Shown here in pieces: positions 27,778 through 37,455 of a stretch of DNA of 64,000 nucleotides; the first letter of the stretch is position 1; each line of letters starts with the position of its first letter. Location: positions 1-64,000 of the forward strand of contig JAEWOS010000010.1 in NCBI GenBank assembly GCA_023460855.1, given 5' to 3'. The translations under genes were made by a program, and so were the position numbers. Origin of the DNA: Bacteroidota bacterium. GTDB lineage: Bacteria; Bacteroidota; Bacteroidia; Flavobacteriales; Weeksellaceae. The notes under the pieces were generated by a model. It was given only the letters and a program-made list of their open reading frames with translations, did no database searches and had not been told where the DNA came from.

Positions 27778-30594
27778 ATGAACGGGAATGTAAAACTGTT
27801 AAGTATCGCGGCACTTTTCTTTGCAGGAGTAGGAACTGTGTTTGCGCAGACTTCAAATGACACGATCCAGGAACAGGAAATCGAGGAAGTGGTTATTGTC
27901 GGCTTTGGCCAGAAAAAGGTAATATCAGAAGTTACCGGTGCGGTTTCAACTGTAAGAAGTGAAGCTATTAAGCAGGTTCCGGTAGCGTCCGTAGATAAGA
28001 TGCTGCAGGGTAGAACAACCGGTGTACAGACAGGAAGTTCCTCCGGACAGCCTGGAGGTATGGCGAGTGTACGTGTAAGAGGTATTTCCTCAATTAACGG
28101 AGTGGTTTCTCCGATTTACGTGCTTGATGGTGTACGTATTGCCAATGGCGATCTTACAACCGGAAACACTACGGCGAATATCCTCGCAAACCTGAACCCG
28201 GATGACATCGAATCGATTACTGTACTGAAAGACGCTGTTTCTACCGCGGTTTATGGTGCTGACGCAGGTGCCGGAGTTATTGTAATTACCACCAAATCCG
28301 GAAGAAAAGGCCGTCCGAGATTTAACCTTGGCTTCAACAGCGGTTTCAACGACCGTGCGGTAAAACAGCATGAGCGCTTTACATCAGCACAGTGGAAGCA
28401 GTATCTTGCAGACGCTTTTTCCAATTATTTTGGTTCTCCGATGACTGTTGAAGATATTCAGAATGGTGCGGTTGGAGCAGGTCCTGCCGGGGTTTTCAAT
28501 TCTACGCATGATACAGACTGGGGGAAAGAAACGCAACGTCTTGGCTGGCAGCAGAATGCCGACTTCAGCATGAGCGGAGGTAATGACAATCTTACGTATT
28601 ACGGTTCTGCCAACTATTTCAACCAGGAAAGTTTGGTGAAAAATTCTTCGTTTGACAGGATGGCGTTCACTACAAAACTTGCTTATCAGGCAACGGAACG
28701 CTTCCGTATGACCACTGATTTCCAGTTTTCATATTCCAAACTGAGAACTTTGAGTCAGGGTGGTGCTTTTGCGAATCCGATTCTTGCAGAATATTTTAAC
28801 CGTCCGACAGATCCGGTTTACAATCCGGACGGAACTTATTACTGGGTACCAAGCAATTCCCGACTTTCAAACGGAATGTTTAACGTGCCGTATTTGCTTG
28901 AAAACAACTTTAGTAAGGCAGGAACTTTCAGAGGTTATGCAAATCTGAGTGGAGAATATAAAATTCTCGATAACCTGATCTATAAACTGGTATTTTCGCC
29001 GGAATATATCACTGTTGAAGAAGATACGTACTGGAATCCTACGCATGGTGACGGTTTCACTTATGGCGGTTACCAGAGAACTTCCAATAACAGATATTTC
29101 AATTTTAATATCCAGAATATACTGGATTTTGATCACAGAATCGATCTGCATAATATCGGTGCAACATTGATTCAGGAAGCGTACAAAACAGATAACAAAT
29201 TTCTGCAGGCTACAGGTATCACGGTTGGTACACCGCAGCTGAATACGTTGGCAAACTTTGTCGTTCCGTACGGGTATGATGGAAGTATGGGCGTTGGTTC
29301 CCGTTATGGATACGCAATTACCGGTCATTATGATTACGACAGACTTGTACTTGTTGATGCTTCATTCAGAAGGGATGTACTTTCGCAGTTCATGCCGGAG
29401 AATAAAGCCGGGAACTTCTGGTCTATTGGTCTGGGTGTAGATTTAGCACGTTTGAACTTTATTAGGAATATGAGTCAGATTTCAATGCTGAAATTCAGAT
29501 CATCATATGGTAAACTTGGTAATCAGGTTAGTGCAAATCCGTATGCGCTGTTTTCATACAACACCAATTACAATGATCAGGCAGCAGCAACCTTTTCCGG
29601 TTTGATGAACCCTGATCTGAGATGGGAAACTGTTAAACCTTTTAACATCGGTCTCGACTTTGGTTTCTTCAGAAACAGACTGACTTTTTCTGCGGAATAT
29701 TTCAACAAGGAAACAAACGACCTGTTATACAGCCGACCGTTGCAGCCTTCTCAGGGTTTAACCAGCTACCTCGACAATATCGGATCATTGGTTAACAAAG
29801 GGTATGAATTTACTTTGAATGCCAAGATATTTGAAGGAGGACGCGATGATTTCAACTTTGATTTCGGCTTTAACCTTTCAACACTGGATAACAAAATCAC
29901 AGAACTTTACGGTGGTGATGTAAACGGATCCACTACGACTTTACGGGTAGGTGAAGCTGTAAGAACATGGTATTTAAGAAAATGGGCAGGTGTGGATCCG
30001 GCAAACGGAGATCCGCTTTGGTATATTAATGGTGTCGACGGCGAAACAACTAATAATTATAACGCAGCCAGACAGGCAGTACAGGGCTCAATGCTGAGTG
30101 ATGTTTATGGTGGTGCTAACCTTAATCTGGCTTACAGAGGATTTGGACTTGATGTACAGTTTACCTATGGCTTCGGATCTAAAATTTATGACGACTGGGC
30201 ATTATATACCTATTCTGACGGACAGTATACCTACAATTATCCTGGATACGGAACGGTTTTTGGTGATTACTGGACACCGGATAATCCTAACGCATCAAAT
30301 CCGAAACCTATTTATTTAGGTAATAAACGTTCGAATGCTGCTTCTACCAGATTCCTGTATGACGGCGATTATATCAGACTGAGCAATGCTAGGTTCTCCT
30401 ATTCATTTAATCCTGATTTGCTGAGAACTGCGGGACTGAATTCTTTCCAGATTTATGTTATGGCCAACAACGCATGGACCCATATGTTCGACGAAAATCT
30501 TAGATTCGATCCTGAAATCAATGTGACAGGAGCATCAAATCTTGGACTGCCTATTTTGAAAACATACCTTTTTGGTGTTAACTTTACATTCTAA
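27778..30594 (+). CDS. SusC/RagA-family TonB-linked outer membrane protein
   Basis: A 938-residue TonB-dependent transporter that imports glycans or peptides with its SusD lipoprotein lid. It has a signal peptide (to about residue 24, VFAQ), a short TonB-box region (EIEEVVIVGFGQKK), the SusC plug with VPVASVDKMLQGRTTGVQ, VRVRGISSINGVVSPIYVLDGV and DIESITVLKDAVSTAVYGADAGAGVIVITTKSG, and a barrel ending in YLFGVNFTF. The N-terminal carboxypeptidase-like domain of many SusC proteins is missing, which accounts for the shortish length. The SusD gene follows after 12 bases. Confidence 0.94.
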   Translation: MNGNVKLLSIAALFFAGVGTVFAQTSNDTIQEQEIEEVVIVGFGQKKVISEVTGAVSTVRSEAIKQVPVASVDKMLQGRTTGVQTGSSSGQPGGMASVRVRGISSINGVVSPIYVLDGVRIANGDLTTGNTTANILANLNPDDIESITVLKDAVSTAVYGADAGAGVIVITTKSGRKGRPRFNLGFNSGFNDRAVKQHERFTSAQWKQYLADAFSNYFGSPMTVEDIQNGAVGAGPAGVFNSTHDTDWGKETQRLGWQQNADFSMSGGNDNLTYYGSANYFNQESLVKNSSFDRMAFTTKLAYQATERFRMTTDFQFSYSKLRTLSQGGAFANPILAEYFNRPTDPVYNPDGTYYWVPSNSRLSNGMFNVPYLLENNFSKAGTFRGYANLSGEYKILDNLIYKLVFSPEYITVEEDTYWNPTHGDGFTYGGYQRTSNNRYFNFNIQNILDFDHRIDLHNIGATLIQEAYKTDNKFLQATGITVGTPQLNTLANFVVPYGYDGSMGVGSRYGYAITGHYDYDRLVLVDASFRRDVLSQFMPENKAGNFWSIGLGVDLARLNFIRNMSQISMLKFRSSYGKLGNQVSANPYALFSYNTNYNDQAAATFSGLMNPDLRWETVKPFNIGLDFGFFRNRLTFSAEYFNKETNDLLYSRPLQPSQGLTSYLDNIGSLVNKGYEFTLNAKIFEGGRDDFNFDFGFNLSTLDNKITELYGGDVNGSTTTLRVGEAVRTWYLRKWAGVDPANGDPLWYINGVDGETTNNYNAARQAVQGSMLSDVYGGANLNLAYRGFGLDVQFTYGFGSKIYDDWALYTYSDGQYTYNYPGYGTVFGDYWTPDNPNASNPKPIYLGNKRSNAASTRFLYDGDYIRLSNARFSYSFNPDLLRTAGLNSFQIYVMANNAWTHMFDENLRFDPEINVTGASNLGLPILKTYLFGVNFTF

Positions 30595-30606
30595 AATTTA
30601 TAGAAA

Positions 30607-32001
30607 ATGAAAAAACGCATATTTAAAGCAATAATGATTACCGCGGGAATTTCCGTGGCATCAGTGTCGTGCAGCGATTCGTTTGTGGACAGAGAATTTG
30701 AGCAGTCGGTGATTCAGTCTCCGCTGACCACAGTTAATGAAATCAAGTCATTCGTGAGAGGAGCGTATTCTTCTATGAGAGCAACTACCTACTACGGCAG
30801 AGATTTCTTAGCGTATGCCGAAGTGAGATCTGACGAAATGTACAGTAATACGAATTCCGGATACTTCCTGAACGTACAGAACTATACCATGCTTTCTAAT
30901 GACGGTTATGCGGTAGGTACTTACAATCAGATTTATACGATGATTGCTAAGACAAACATCGTTATTAATACTGATGTAAATACGCTTAGCGGAACAAATG
31001 TAGACAGACAGACCGCTGAATATTTTCAGGGTCAGGCCATGGTTCTTAGAGCGCAGGGATTCTTCGACCTTCTTAGACTTTACGGTCAGAAATACACAGG
31101 AGGTCCATTGGGAATTGTTACACCTCTGAAGTATGATCCAAGCGTGAAGCAGGCCCGTAGTTCTATTGCAGAAACCGAAGCGCAGATTGAAAGCGATTTT
31201 ACAAATGGCTTAGCGCAAATGGTGGCAAGATCTGCTTATGATGCACCGGGTAATAAAGTGGAACTTTCCATCAATGCTGCAAAAGCTTTGATGTCCAGAT
31301 ATTATCTGTATAAAGGTGATTACGCCAAAGTAAGACAGCTTACCACCGAACTTTTAAACAAGTACACGGTTGTACCTAGAGATCTCTATCAGCCTTCATT
31401 TGATTATGTCTTAAGAGGAGCTGCACCTAATGCAATTTTTGAACTGGAAGTGGGAACAGACTCTTCACTTTCTACATCATCATACAATCAGGTGCTTAGT
31501 GCAAACGGTTATGCTAATCTTGTTTGTAAAACGACGGTACTTCCATTGTATGCTCAGGATGACGTAAGACGAAACCTGATTACACCACTTACCGTAAGCG
31601 GAACGAATTATCATTTCCTTTCTTATGCAACAAGAGGAAAATACCTGAACAGAACCGGAGCTGATAACATCAAGATGATCCGTTATGAAGAAGTTCTTCT
31701 GAATGGTGCAGAGGCTGAACTTAACGGCGGAAGTCCTGCTACAGCATTGAACTACTATAACCAGATTATTACCAACAGAGGCCTTGCTGCAGCTACTACA
31801 GTTGATATGAACATCATCAAAGTAGAGAGAAAGAAAGAACTGCTTGGTGAAGGTTTCAGAATGTGGGATATGCTGAGATGGGGTGATACTTCTTTCAAGC
31901 CTGCATCTGTAAATCCTCAGTTACTGGCGTTCCCAATTCCAAGAGCTGAAACAGATTTGGCCGGAACTCTGGTTGAAGCGAACCCGGGTTACGACAACTA
32001 A
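30607..32001 (+). CDS. SusD/RagB-family nutrient-binding lipoprotein
   Basis: A 464-residue outer-membrane lipoprotein that caps the adjacent SusC channel and binds the substrate. A lipoprotein signal leads to C22 (VASVSCSDSF). A tetratricopeptide-like helical region follows and the C-terminus has the RagB/SusD signature KVERKKELLGEGFRMWDMLRWG. No glycoside hydrolase, peptidase or regulator gene lies nearby, so the substrate cannot be guessed. A strong terminator follows at 32041-32078. Confidence 0.94.
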   Translation: MKKRIFKAIMITAGISVASVSCSDSFVDREFEQSVIQSPLTTVNEIKSFVRGAYSSMRATTYYGRDFLAYAEVRSDEMYSNTNSGYFLNVQNYTMLSNDGYAVGTYNQIYTMIAKTNIVINTDVNTLSGTNVDRQTAEYFQGQAMVLRAQGFFDLLRLYGQKYTGGPLGIVTPLKYDPSVKQARSSIAETEAQIESDFTNGLAQMVARSAYDAPGNKVELSINAAKALMSRYYLYKGDYAKVRQLTTELLNKYTVVPRDLYQPSFDYVLRGAAPNAIFELEVGTDSSLSTSSYNQVLSANGYANLVCKTTVLPLYAQDDVRRNLITPLTVSGTNYHFLSYATRGKYLNRTGADNIKMIRYEEVLLNGAEAELNGGSPATALNYYNQIITNRGLAAATTVDMNIIKVERKKELLGEGFRMWDMLRWGDTSFKPASVNPQLLAFPIPRAETDLAGTLVEANPGYDN

Positions 32002-32040
32002 TATCATTATTGATTTTTCAGTAGCCGCTGTTGCGGAACA

Positions 32041-32078
32041 AAATGGTCGGAAGTACAAACTTCCGGTCATTTTTTTTA
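32041..32078 (+). terminator. Terminator of the SusC/SusD genes
   Basis: A long stem of about 14 bp, two pairs being G-T wobbles, with a 4-base ACAA loop, followed by a T-tract, 40 bases after the SusD stop. Confidence 0.85.
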
Positions 32079-32090
32079 CCTTTATTTTCC

Positions 32091-32098
32091 TATTTTTG
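32091..32098 (+). promoter_or_regulatory. -7 element upstream of the porin gene
   Basis: TATTTTTG fits TAnnTTTG and lies 17 bases before the porin ATG, just after the preceding terminator. No TTG at the ideal distance was found. Confidence 0.4.
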
Positions 32099-32115
32099 CC
32101 GCCTATACTACTTTT

Positions 32116-34047
32116 ATGCGTTTTCTGATTTTCATTATCGTGCTTTTTTCTGCTGTACTGAACGCGCAGGTAGTCAACAAAACCGACAGTAATCAGGTAG
32201 TACTCGAAGATTCAGTCGTCGTGGATTCCGGTGACAGAGATTCTTTACAGATTTTTAAGCCAACAATTGAAGACTATCAGTTTCAGAAAGTTTTTGGGGA
32301 AAAGCAAATCCTCGATACCGTTCTTACCTACGATAAAACCTATATTTATTCGCAGTATAACAATCAGGACAATTTCGAAAGGGTTCAGTTTGCCAATATT
32401 GGTGCAGGATATAATCCGCTGACTTATCGTTTCAATCCGGAGCAGAATTTATCATTGCTGCCTGCCAATAAAGCATATCTTATTCGTGGTGCAGACGATA
32501 TCAATTATTATGACGTGAAAACGCCGACCACGATGTTTATTTACCACAATGCGATGAGAAACGGCGCGGCACTGCAGACCACATACACGCAAAACATCGG
32601 GAAAAACTTCAATTTTGCTGTGGAATATTATGGACTCCGTTCGCAGGGATATTACAGAAACTCGCTTGCAGCGAACAACAATACTATTTTTTCCGGCCAC
32701 TTTCTGTCGAATAACGGAAAATATGAAGCTTTTGCGCATTACATCCATCAGAATGTAAACAATCAGGAATTTGGCGGAATTGTGCGCGACGATCTTTACC
32801 AGGCAGGTGACGATTCTTTCTCCAATAAAGCCAATGTACAGGTGAAGCTTGCGAATTCCAGTTCGCAGTTTTCTTACCGCCGATATTATCTTTCTCATCA
32901 GTATACGCCATTCAGTTCGGAGAATTTCCCGTTCAGAATAAGACACACGATTTTTCATCAGGGAAATAAATATCACTTTAATCAGTCGGCATATGAGGAG
33001 TTTTTTGTGGTGAATGATTCCGATATTTTTGGCGGCTATCCACTTTCTTCTCAAAAATATTCAGAAAACCTGAGTAACAGAGTTACGTTACTGCTGGATA
33101 ATCAGCGATTCAAACTCGAAGCAGGCGTTCGCCATCAGCTTTTAAGTCTTGGGATCAGTCAGGGATTTACACTGGATGGCACCGAATTTCCGGACAGAGT
33201 TCGCGAAAACCGAGTTGGCGCGGTGGGAAATCTGGAAGTGAATCTGTGGGATAAAATTGATCTGGATGCAGATTTCGAGTTTTCCAACGGAAAAACGTTT
33301 GGTACTTTTCTGAGGTCTGCCAACAGGCTCCGTTTTGAACCGGTTCAGAATTATTTTGTGAATGCGAAAGTGAATTTTCAGTCTGCAACGCCTACATTCA
33401 ATTATCATATAAATCCGTCTGTTTACCGGCAGTACAACTATTACAGAACCGATTTTTCCAACGAAAATATGCTGGAAGTCGGCGCAAATGTTAATTTAAA
33501 ATGGTTCCGGAGTTCAGTTTTTGCGAATTATTTCCGGATCGATAATTTCGCCTACTTCGATTCTTTCGGGCAGCCGCAGCAAAGCGCATCTTCCGTTAAT
33601 ATTTCGCAGATTGGCGGTGAAGCGACGTTTAGTTTCAGAAAATTTCATTTGAATTCCAGGCTTCAGTTTCAAAGTACGCTTTCCAATAAAGATTTGTTGC
33701 CTTTACCGAATTTCGTTGGCAGACTCAACGTTTTTTATCAAAGCAAGGCATTTAAAAACAATGCAGAAATTCAGACCGGAATCAAAACGCATTTTTATTC
33801 GCAGTTTGCTTCTCGTGAATTCTTTCCGATCCTGAACGAATACATTTTGCCGGGACCGACAGCATTTTCAATTGGTGGAAAACCAATTGTCGATGTTTAC
33901 TTCAACCTGAAAGTGAAAAGAATGTTTTTCTTTATTGAAGGACAGAACATGATCGAAATTTTTAATGTTCCGAATTATACCGCTCCGCACTATCCGGTTT
34001 ACGATTTTAGACTGAATGTCGGAATTGTTTGGTATCTTATCAGCTAA
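32116..34047 (+). CDS. Putative outer-membrane porin (Porin_10-like)
   Basis: A 643-residue secreted protein with a signal peptide (MRFLIFIIVLFSAVLNAQ) and a sequence rich in alternating aromatic beta-strands, ending in FRLNVGIVWYLIS. An N-terminal region (IFKPTIEDYQFQKVFGEKQI) is followed by the typical YNPLTYRFNPEQNLSLLPANK. It matches the putative porin family seen in Flavobacteriia. The bshC gene begins 12 bases after its stop, so the two may share a transcript, although their roles are unrelated. Confidence 0.78.
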   Translation: MRFLIFIIVLFSAVLNAQVVNKTDSNQVVLEDSVVVDSGDRDSLQIFKPTIEDYQFQKVFGEKQILDTVLTYDKTYIYSQYNNQDNFERVQFANIGAGYNPLTYRFNPEQNLSLLPANKAYLIRGADDINYYDVKTPTTMFIYHNAMRNGAALQTTYTQNIGKNFNFAVEYYGLRSQGYYRNSLAANNNTIFSGHFLSNNGKYEAFAHYIHQNVNNQEFGGIVRDDLYQAGDDSFSNKANVQVKLANSSSQFSYRRYYLSHQYTPFSSENFPFRIRHTIFHQGNKYHFNQSAYEEFFVVNDSDIFGGYPLSSQKYSENLSNRVTLLLDNQRFKLEAGVRHQLLSLGISQGFTLDGTEFPDRVRENRVGAVGNLEVNLWDKIDLDADFEFSNGKTFGTFLRSANRLRFEPVQNYFVNAKVNFQSATPTFNYHINPSVYRQYNYYRTDFSNENMLEVGANVNLKWFRSSVFANYFRIDNFAYFDSFGQPQQSASSVNISQIGGEATFSFRKFHLNSRLQFQSTLSNKDLLPLPNFVGRLNVFYQSKAFKNNAEIQTGIKTHFYSQFASREFFPILNEYILPGPTAFSIGGKPIVDVYFNLKVKRMFFFIEGQNMIEIFNVPNYTAPHYPVYDFRLNVGIVWYLIS

Positions 34048-34058
34048 AAATATCCTTT

Positions 34059-35636
34059 TTGAAAACGATTGCACGCGTTCCTTTTACCGATATTGAAAGC
34101 ATTCCGCAGCTCATTAAAGATTTCCTGAGTGGTGATCTGGAAGCTTCAGGTCTTCTTTTCACGCCGGAAAATATCACGCAGAAAATCCGTGAAAAATCTG
34201 ATTTTTTTTCCGCAGAGAAACGCGAATTTCTTTCAAGAGTTATTTCGGAACAGACTGCTCATCCAACCGAACTCCAAGGTGAAAATATTGAGAAATTAAG
34301 GAAGTCAAATACATTCACGGTTTGCACCGGACATCAGCTGAACCTTTTTACTGGACCTGTTTTTTTCGTGTATAAAATTCTGCAGACCATCAAAACTGCA
34401 CAGCATCTTTCTGAAACCATTGAAGGTGCGGAATTCGTTCCGGTGTTCTGGATGGCTACTGAAGATCATGATTTTGAGGAAATCAGTTTTTTCAAAGCTT
34501 TCGGAAAAAAATATGAAACAGCAACGGACGGTTCAGGTGCAGTTGGCAGATTAAAACTTAGCGACATCGATTTTATCAGCAGTTTTGCAGACGAAGTTCA
34601 GGGGTTTCCTTTAGCCGAAGAACTGATTCAGCTGATGCAGGAAGCCTATAAGAAGGAACATACACTGGCTACCGCAACCGGAACTATCGTGAATCATCTG
34701 TTTGCGAAATACGGCCTCCTGATTCTCGACGGCGACGATCCACGCCTAAAACTGCAGATGAAAAATGTTTTTCGCGATGAACTGCTTAGCAGTTCGCTGC
34801 AGCAACAATCTGAAGCACAGGTGGAAATGCTTACCGGAAAGTACAGTAAAGTACAGGTTAATCCGCGCGAAATCAATCTTTTTTATCTTGGTGAAGGACG
34901 AAACAGAATCGACCGCGAAAATGACGGTTTCCGGATTGCGGACACGGATATTCTTTTCAGCAGGGAAGAAATTTTGCAGATTCTTGAAAATTCACCGGAA
35001 CAGTTCAGTCCGAACGCATTGATGAGGCCGGTATTTCAGGAACACGTCCTGCCGAACATTGCTTACATCGGAGGAAACGCAGAGATCATGTACTGGCTGG
35101 AGCTTCCGGATTATTTTAAATATCTGAACTTGCCGGTTCCTTTACTCATTCCAAGAAGTTCATTCCTGATGCTGACTCAAAAGCAACAGTCAAAGCTGGA
35201 CAAAATGAATATTTCTGTTGATCAGTTGCTCGGTTCTGCTTCGGATGTCAAAAATCTTCAGGTTAAAGAGGATAATACATTATTTTCGGAAATCGGCGCA
35301 TTAAAAGATCAGTTGACGGAACAGTTCAGCAAACTCAGAGAAATTTCGCAAAAGACAGATATCACTTTCGGAAATCTGGTGGATGCCGAAAAAACCAGAC
35401 AGACGAGTTCTCTGAAAAGGATGGAAAAAAGGCTGCTGCGTGCGGAAAAGAGGAAAAATGATGAGTTAATGGACAGAATCGACCGGGTTTTTGCCGATAT
35501 TCATCCCAACGGATCCTGGCAGGAACGGCAGGTAAACTTTTCAGAATTCTACCTGCTTCACGGAGCGGAATGGCTTGAAACTTGTTTAAAAGAAATCGAC
35601 CCTTTCTCACCTGAATTGGTCATAATGGTGGATTGA
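34059..35636 (+). CDS. bshC: Bacillithiol biosynthesis cysteine-adding enzyme BshC
   Basis: BshC is the ligase thought to add cysteine to glucosaminyl-malate, the last step of bacillithiol synthesis. The 525 residues carry the family motifs FTVCTGHQLNLFTGPVFFVYKI and VFWMATEDHDFEEI, a Rossmann-like core, and the C-terminal coiled coil (KTRQTSSLKRMEKRLLRAEKRK). No ATG opens the frame: TTG at 34059 gives the expected KTIARVPFTDIESIPQLIKDF start. An earlier TTG at 34029 would overlap the porin gene. bshA and bshB are not in the window. Confidence 0.93.
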   Translation: MKTIARVPFTDIESIPQLIKDFLSGDLEASGLLFTPENITQKIREKSDFFSAEKREFLSRVISEQTAHPTELQGENIEKLRKSNTFTVCTGHQLNLFTGPVFFVYKILQTIKTAQHLSETIEGAEFVPVFWMATEDHDFEEISFFKAFGKKYETATDGSGAVGRLKLSDIDFISSFADEVQGFPLAEELIQLMQEAYKKEHTLATATGTIVNHLFAKYGLLILDGDDPRLKLQMKNVFRDELLSSSLQQQSEAQVEMLTGKYSKVQVNPREINLFYLGEGRNRIDRENDGFRIADTDILFSREEILQILENSPEQFSPNALMRPVFQEHVLPNIAYIGGNAEIMYWLELPDYFKYLNLPVPLLIPRSSFLMLTQKQQSKLDKMNISVDQLLGSASDVKNLQVKEDNTLFSEIGALKDQLTEQFSKLREISQKTDITFGNLVDAEKTRQTSSLKRMEKRLLRAEKRKNDELMDRIDRVFADIHPNGSWQERQVNFSEFYLLHGAEWLETCLKEIDPFSPELVIMVD

Positions 35637-35674
35637 TCCAAAACCACTAATTTTGCATAATATTAAAGTACAAG

Positions 35675-37366
35675 ATGATAAAAAAGTTCGCTCTTCTTGC
35701 TTTTTCTGCAGTTACCATGTTCGCATACGCACAGCGAACCACGCACACTGTTGTGAAAGGCGACAATCCTTCAAGCATCGCCAGAAAATATGGAATGACG
35801 CTTGATGAACTGCTGAAACTGAATCCTGCAGCAAAAAACGGTGTGCTGAACATCGGCGATAAACTCAATGTAAGGGGCACCGCAAAAACTCCTGCATCAA
35901 CAGTTTCAGGTAATGATAATGCGATGGGCGTAATTATCGTAGAGCCAAAACAAACGATCTACGGCCTAACCAAAAAATATAAAACGACGGAATCGGAACT
36001 GCGTAAGTGGAATCCTGATCTCGGAGCAAGTGTCAAGATCGGGGAACGGCTGAACATTCCGATGAGCAGGATTAAGCTGTACGGTGGAAATACGGCTCCG
36101 GTGGAAAATATGCCAGTGCAGCAGAAACCGCAGTACACTACTACAGAACCGGCTAATACGTACAGCAATACCGGAACATCGAACGATAATTTTCTTACAT
36201 ATACCGTGGAATCGGGCGATACCACTTTTGGAATCGTGAATAAATTCAGCACAACACTGGATCAGCTGATTGCTTTAAATCCTTCAGTTTCTTCAGGTTT
36301 AAAACCTAGAATGGTGCTGAAAATCCGTAAACTCGATCCTGCCTACGTAAAGAAAAGCGGCAACGCGCTGAATGTGGTGATGATGCTTCCGTTCGGCTTC
36401 GAGTCAAATGACAGCCGTTACCGTCAGATGTCTGTGGATTTTCTTGCGGGTGCAAAATTAGCAGTGGAACGCAACGCGCTGCGTGGACAGGAACTGAACA
36501 TACGTGTGGTAGATGCAGGAAATGAAGCGAGTTTCAAAAATTCTATTACGCAGATCAATCAGGATAATACCGATCTGATTATCGGTCCTTTCTTTAAAAG
36601 CAATGTTGTGGAGGTGCTCGATTTTGTGAAAGCAAAGCAGATCCCGGTAGTTTCCCCGTTTGCGAATTCCGACGATTTACACCGTTACGGAAACCTCATT
36701 ATTATTGAAACGCAGGAGCAGGTTTTGGCTGACCGTCTTATTCAGGAAATTCAGAAGGCTTACTCAAACGAGAAAATTTACATCGTTGGTGATTCTTCCG
36801 GTGAGGCAGCAAATTATCTGAAAGCAAACCTTACTAAAAATCTGAAAAATGCGAATATTATCCTGGTAAACAGCCCGTCTGAAATTCAGATGGATACCAA
36901 TATGATGACCGGACAGTCGGCGCCGGTAATTGCGTTGCTTGCTAACAGCAGTAACGATATCGGTGAAGCATTTGCATCAAGAATCATCGAACTTTCCGAG
37001 GAGGTTCAGGGAAATAAAGCGTTCAGTATGCATTATGTGCCGATATTCGACAAAAAAATCGATGAACTCAGTCAGGCAAATCTCGTTTACCTTACAGATT
37101 TAAAAATCAATACAGAAGGTTCTTTCGAAAAAGCGGTTTTGGCAGATTTTCAGAAAAAGTACTGCAAAACACCTTCAAAATATGCAGTAGTTGGTTTTGA
37201 TGTGATGAATGATATGCTGACACGTGAAAACAGAAGCGGAGAGATTTTTAAACAGATGAACAGATCGCAGACTCAGCTTGCTTCAAAATTCGAATTTAAG
37301 CGTGCTGCAGCGAACGGAGCATACGTCAATACCGGTTACAGATTGATTCGTCTGATGCCTCAATAG
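35675..37366 (+). CDS. LysM-repeat protein with periplasmic-binding-like domain
   Basis: A 563-residue exported protein: signal peptide (to about 20), three LysM peptidoglycan-binding repeats (about 23-65, VKGDNPSSIARKYGM; about 86-128, VEPKQTIYGLTKKYK; about 174-220, VESGDTTFGIVNKF), then a type I periplasmic-binding fold (about 235-560, LNVVMMLPFG, DLIIGPFFKSNVVEVLDF, PVVSPFANSDDL). Such proteins are common in Bacteroidota but their ligand is unknown. No transporter gene is adjacent. A strong terminator separates it from fabD. Confidence 0.88.
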   Translation: MIKKFALLAFSAVTMFAYAQRTTHTVVKGDNPSSIARKYGMTLDELLKLNPAAKNGVLNIGDKLNVRGTAKTPASTVSGNDNAMGVIIVEPKQTIYGLTKKYKTTESELRKWNPDLGASVKIGERLNIPMSRIKLYGGNTAPVENMPVQQKPQYTTTEPANTYSNTGTSNDNFLTYTVESGDTTFGIVNKFSTTLDQLIALNPSVSSGLKPRMVLKIRKLDPAYVKKSGNALNVVMMLPFGFESNDSRYRQMSVDFLAGAKLAVERNALRGQELNIRVVDAGNEASFKNSITQINQDNTDLIIGPFFKSNVVEVLDFVKAKQIPVVSPFANSDDLHRYGNLIIIETQEQVLADRLIQEIQKAYSNEKIYIVGDSSGEAANYLKANLTKNLKNANIILVNSPSEIQMDTNMMTGQSAPVIALLANSSNDIGEAFASRIIELSEEVQGNKAFSMHYVPIFDKKIDELSQANLVYLTDLKINTEGSFEKAVLADFQKKYCKTPSKYAVVGFDVMNDMLTRENRSGEIFKQMNRSQTQLASKFEFKRAAANGAYVNTGYRLIRLMPQ

Positions 37367-37384
37367 AAAATGGCAATACTTATA

Positions 37385-37423
37385 AAAACGGCATCCCGAT
37401 AGAAACCGGGTGCCGTTTTTTTT
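37385..37423 (+). terminator. Terminator after the LysM protein gene
   Basis: A long stem (AAAACGGCA / TGCCGTTTT continuing, after a one-base bulge, as CCCG / CGGG) followed by a run of eight T. Confidence 0.88.
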
Positions 37424-37426
37424 GTT

Positions 37427-37434
37427 TAAATTTG
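37427..37434 (+). promoter_or_regulatory. fabD -7 element
   Basis: TAAATTTG, a perfect TAnnTTTG match, directly after the preceding terminator and 21 bases before the fabD ATG. Confidence 0.45.
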
Positions 37435-37455
37435 CCGCAGTTAGAATTTTACTGA

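Noticed and set aside
32452..33054. 200-residue antisense ORF over the porin gene
   Set aside because: It shows no motif and lies opposite a clear signal-peptide-bearing outer-membrane protein.
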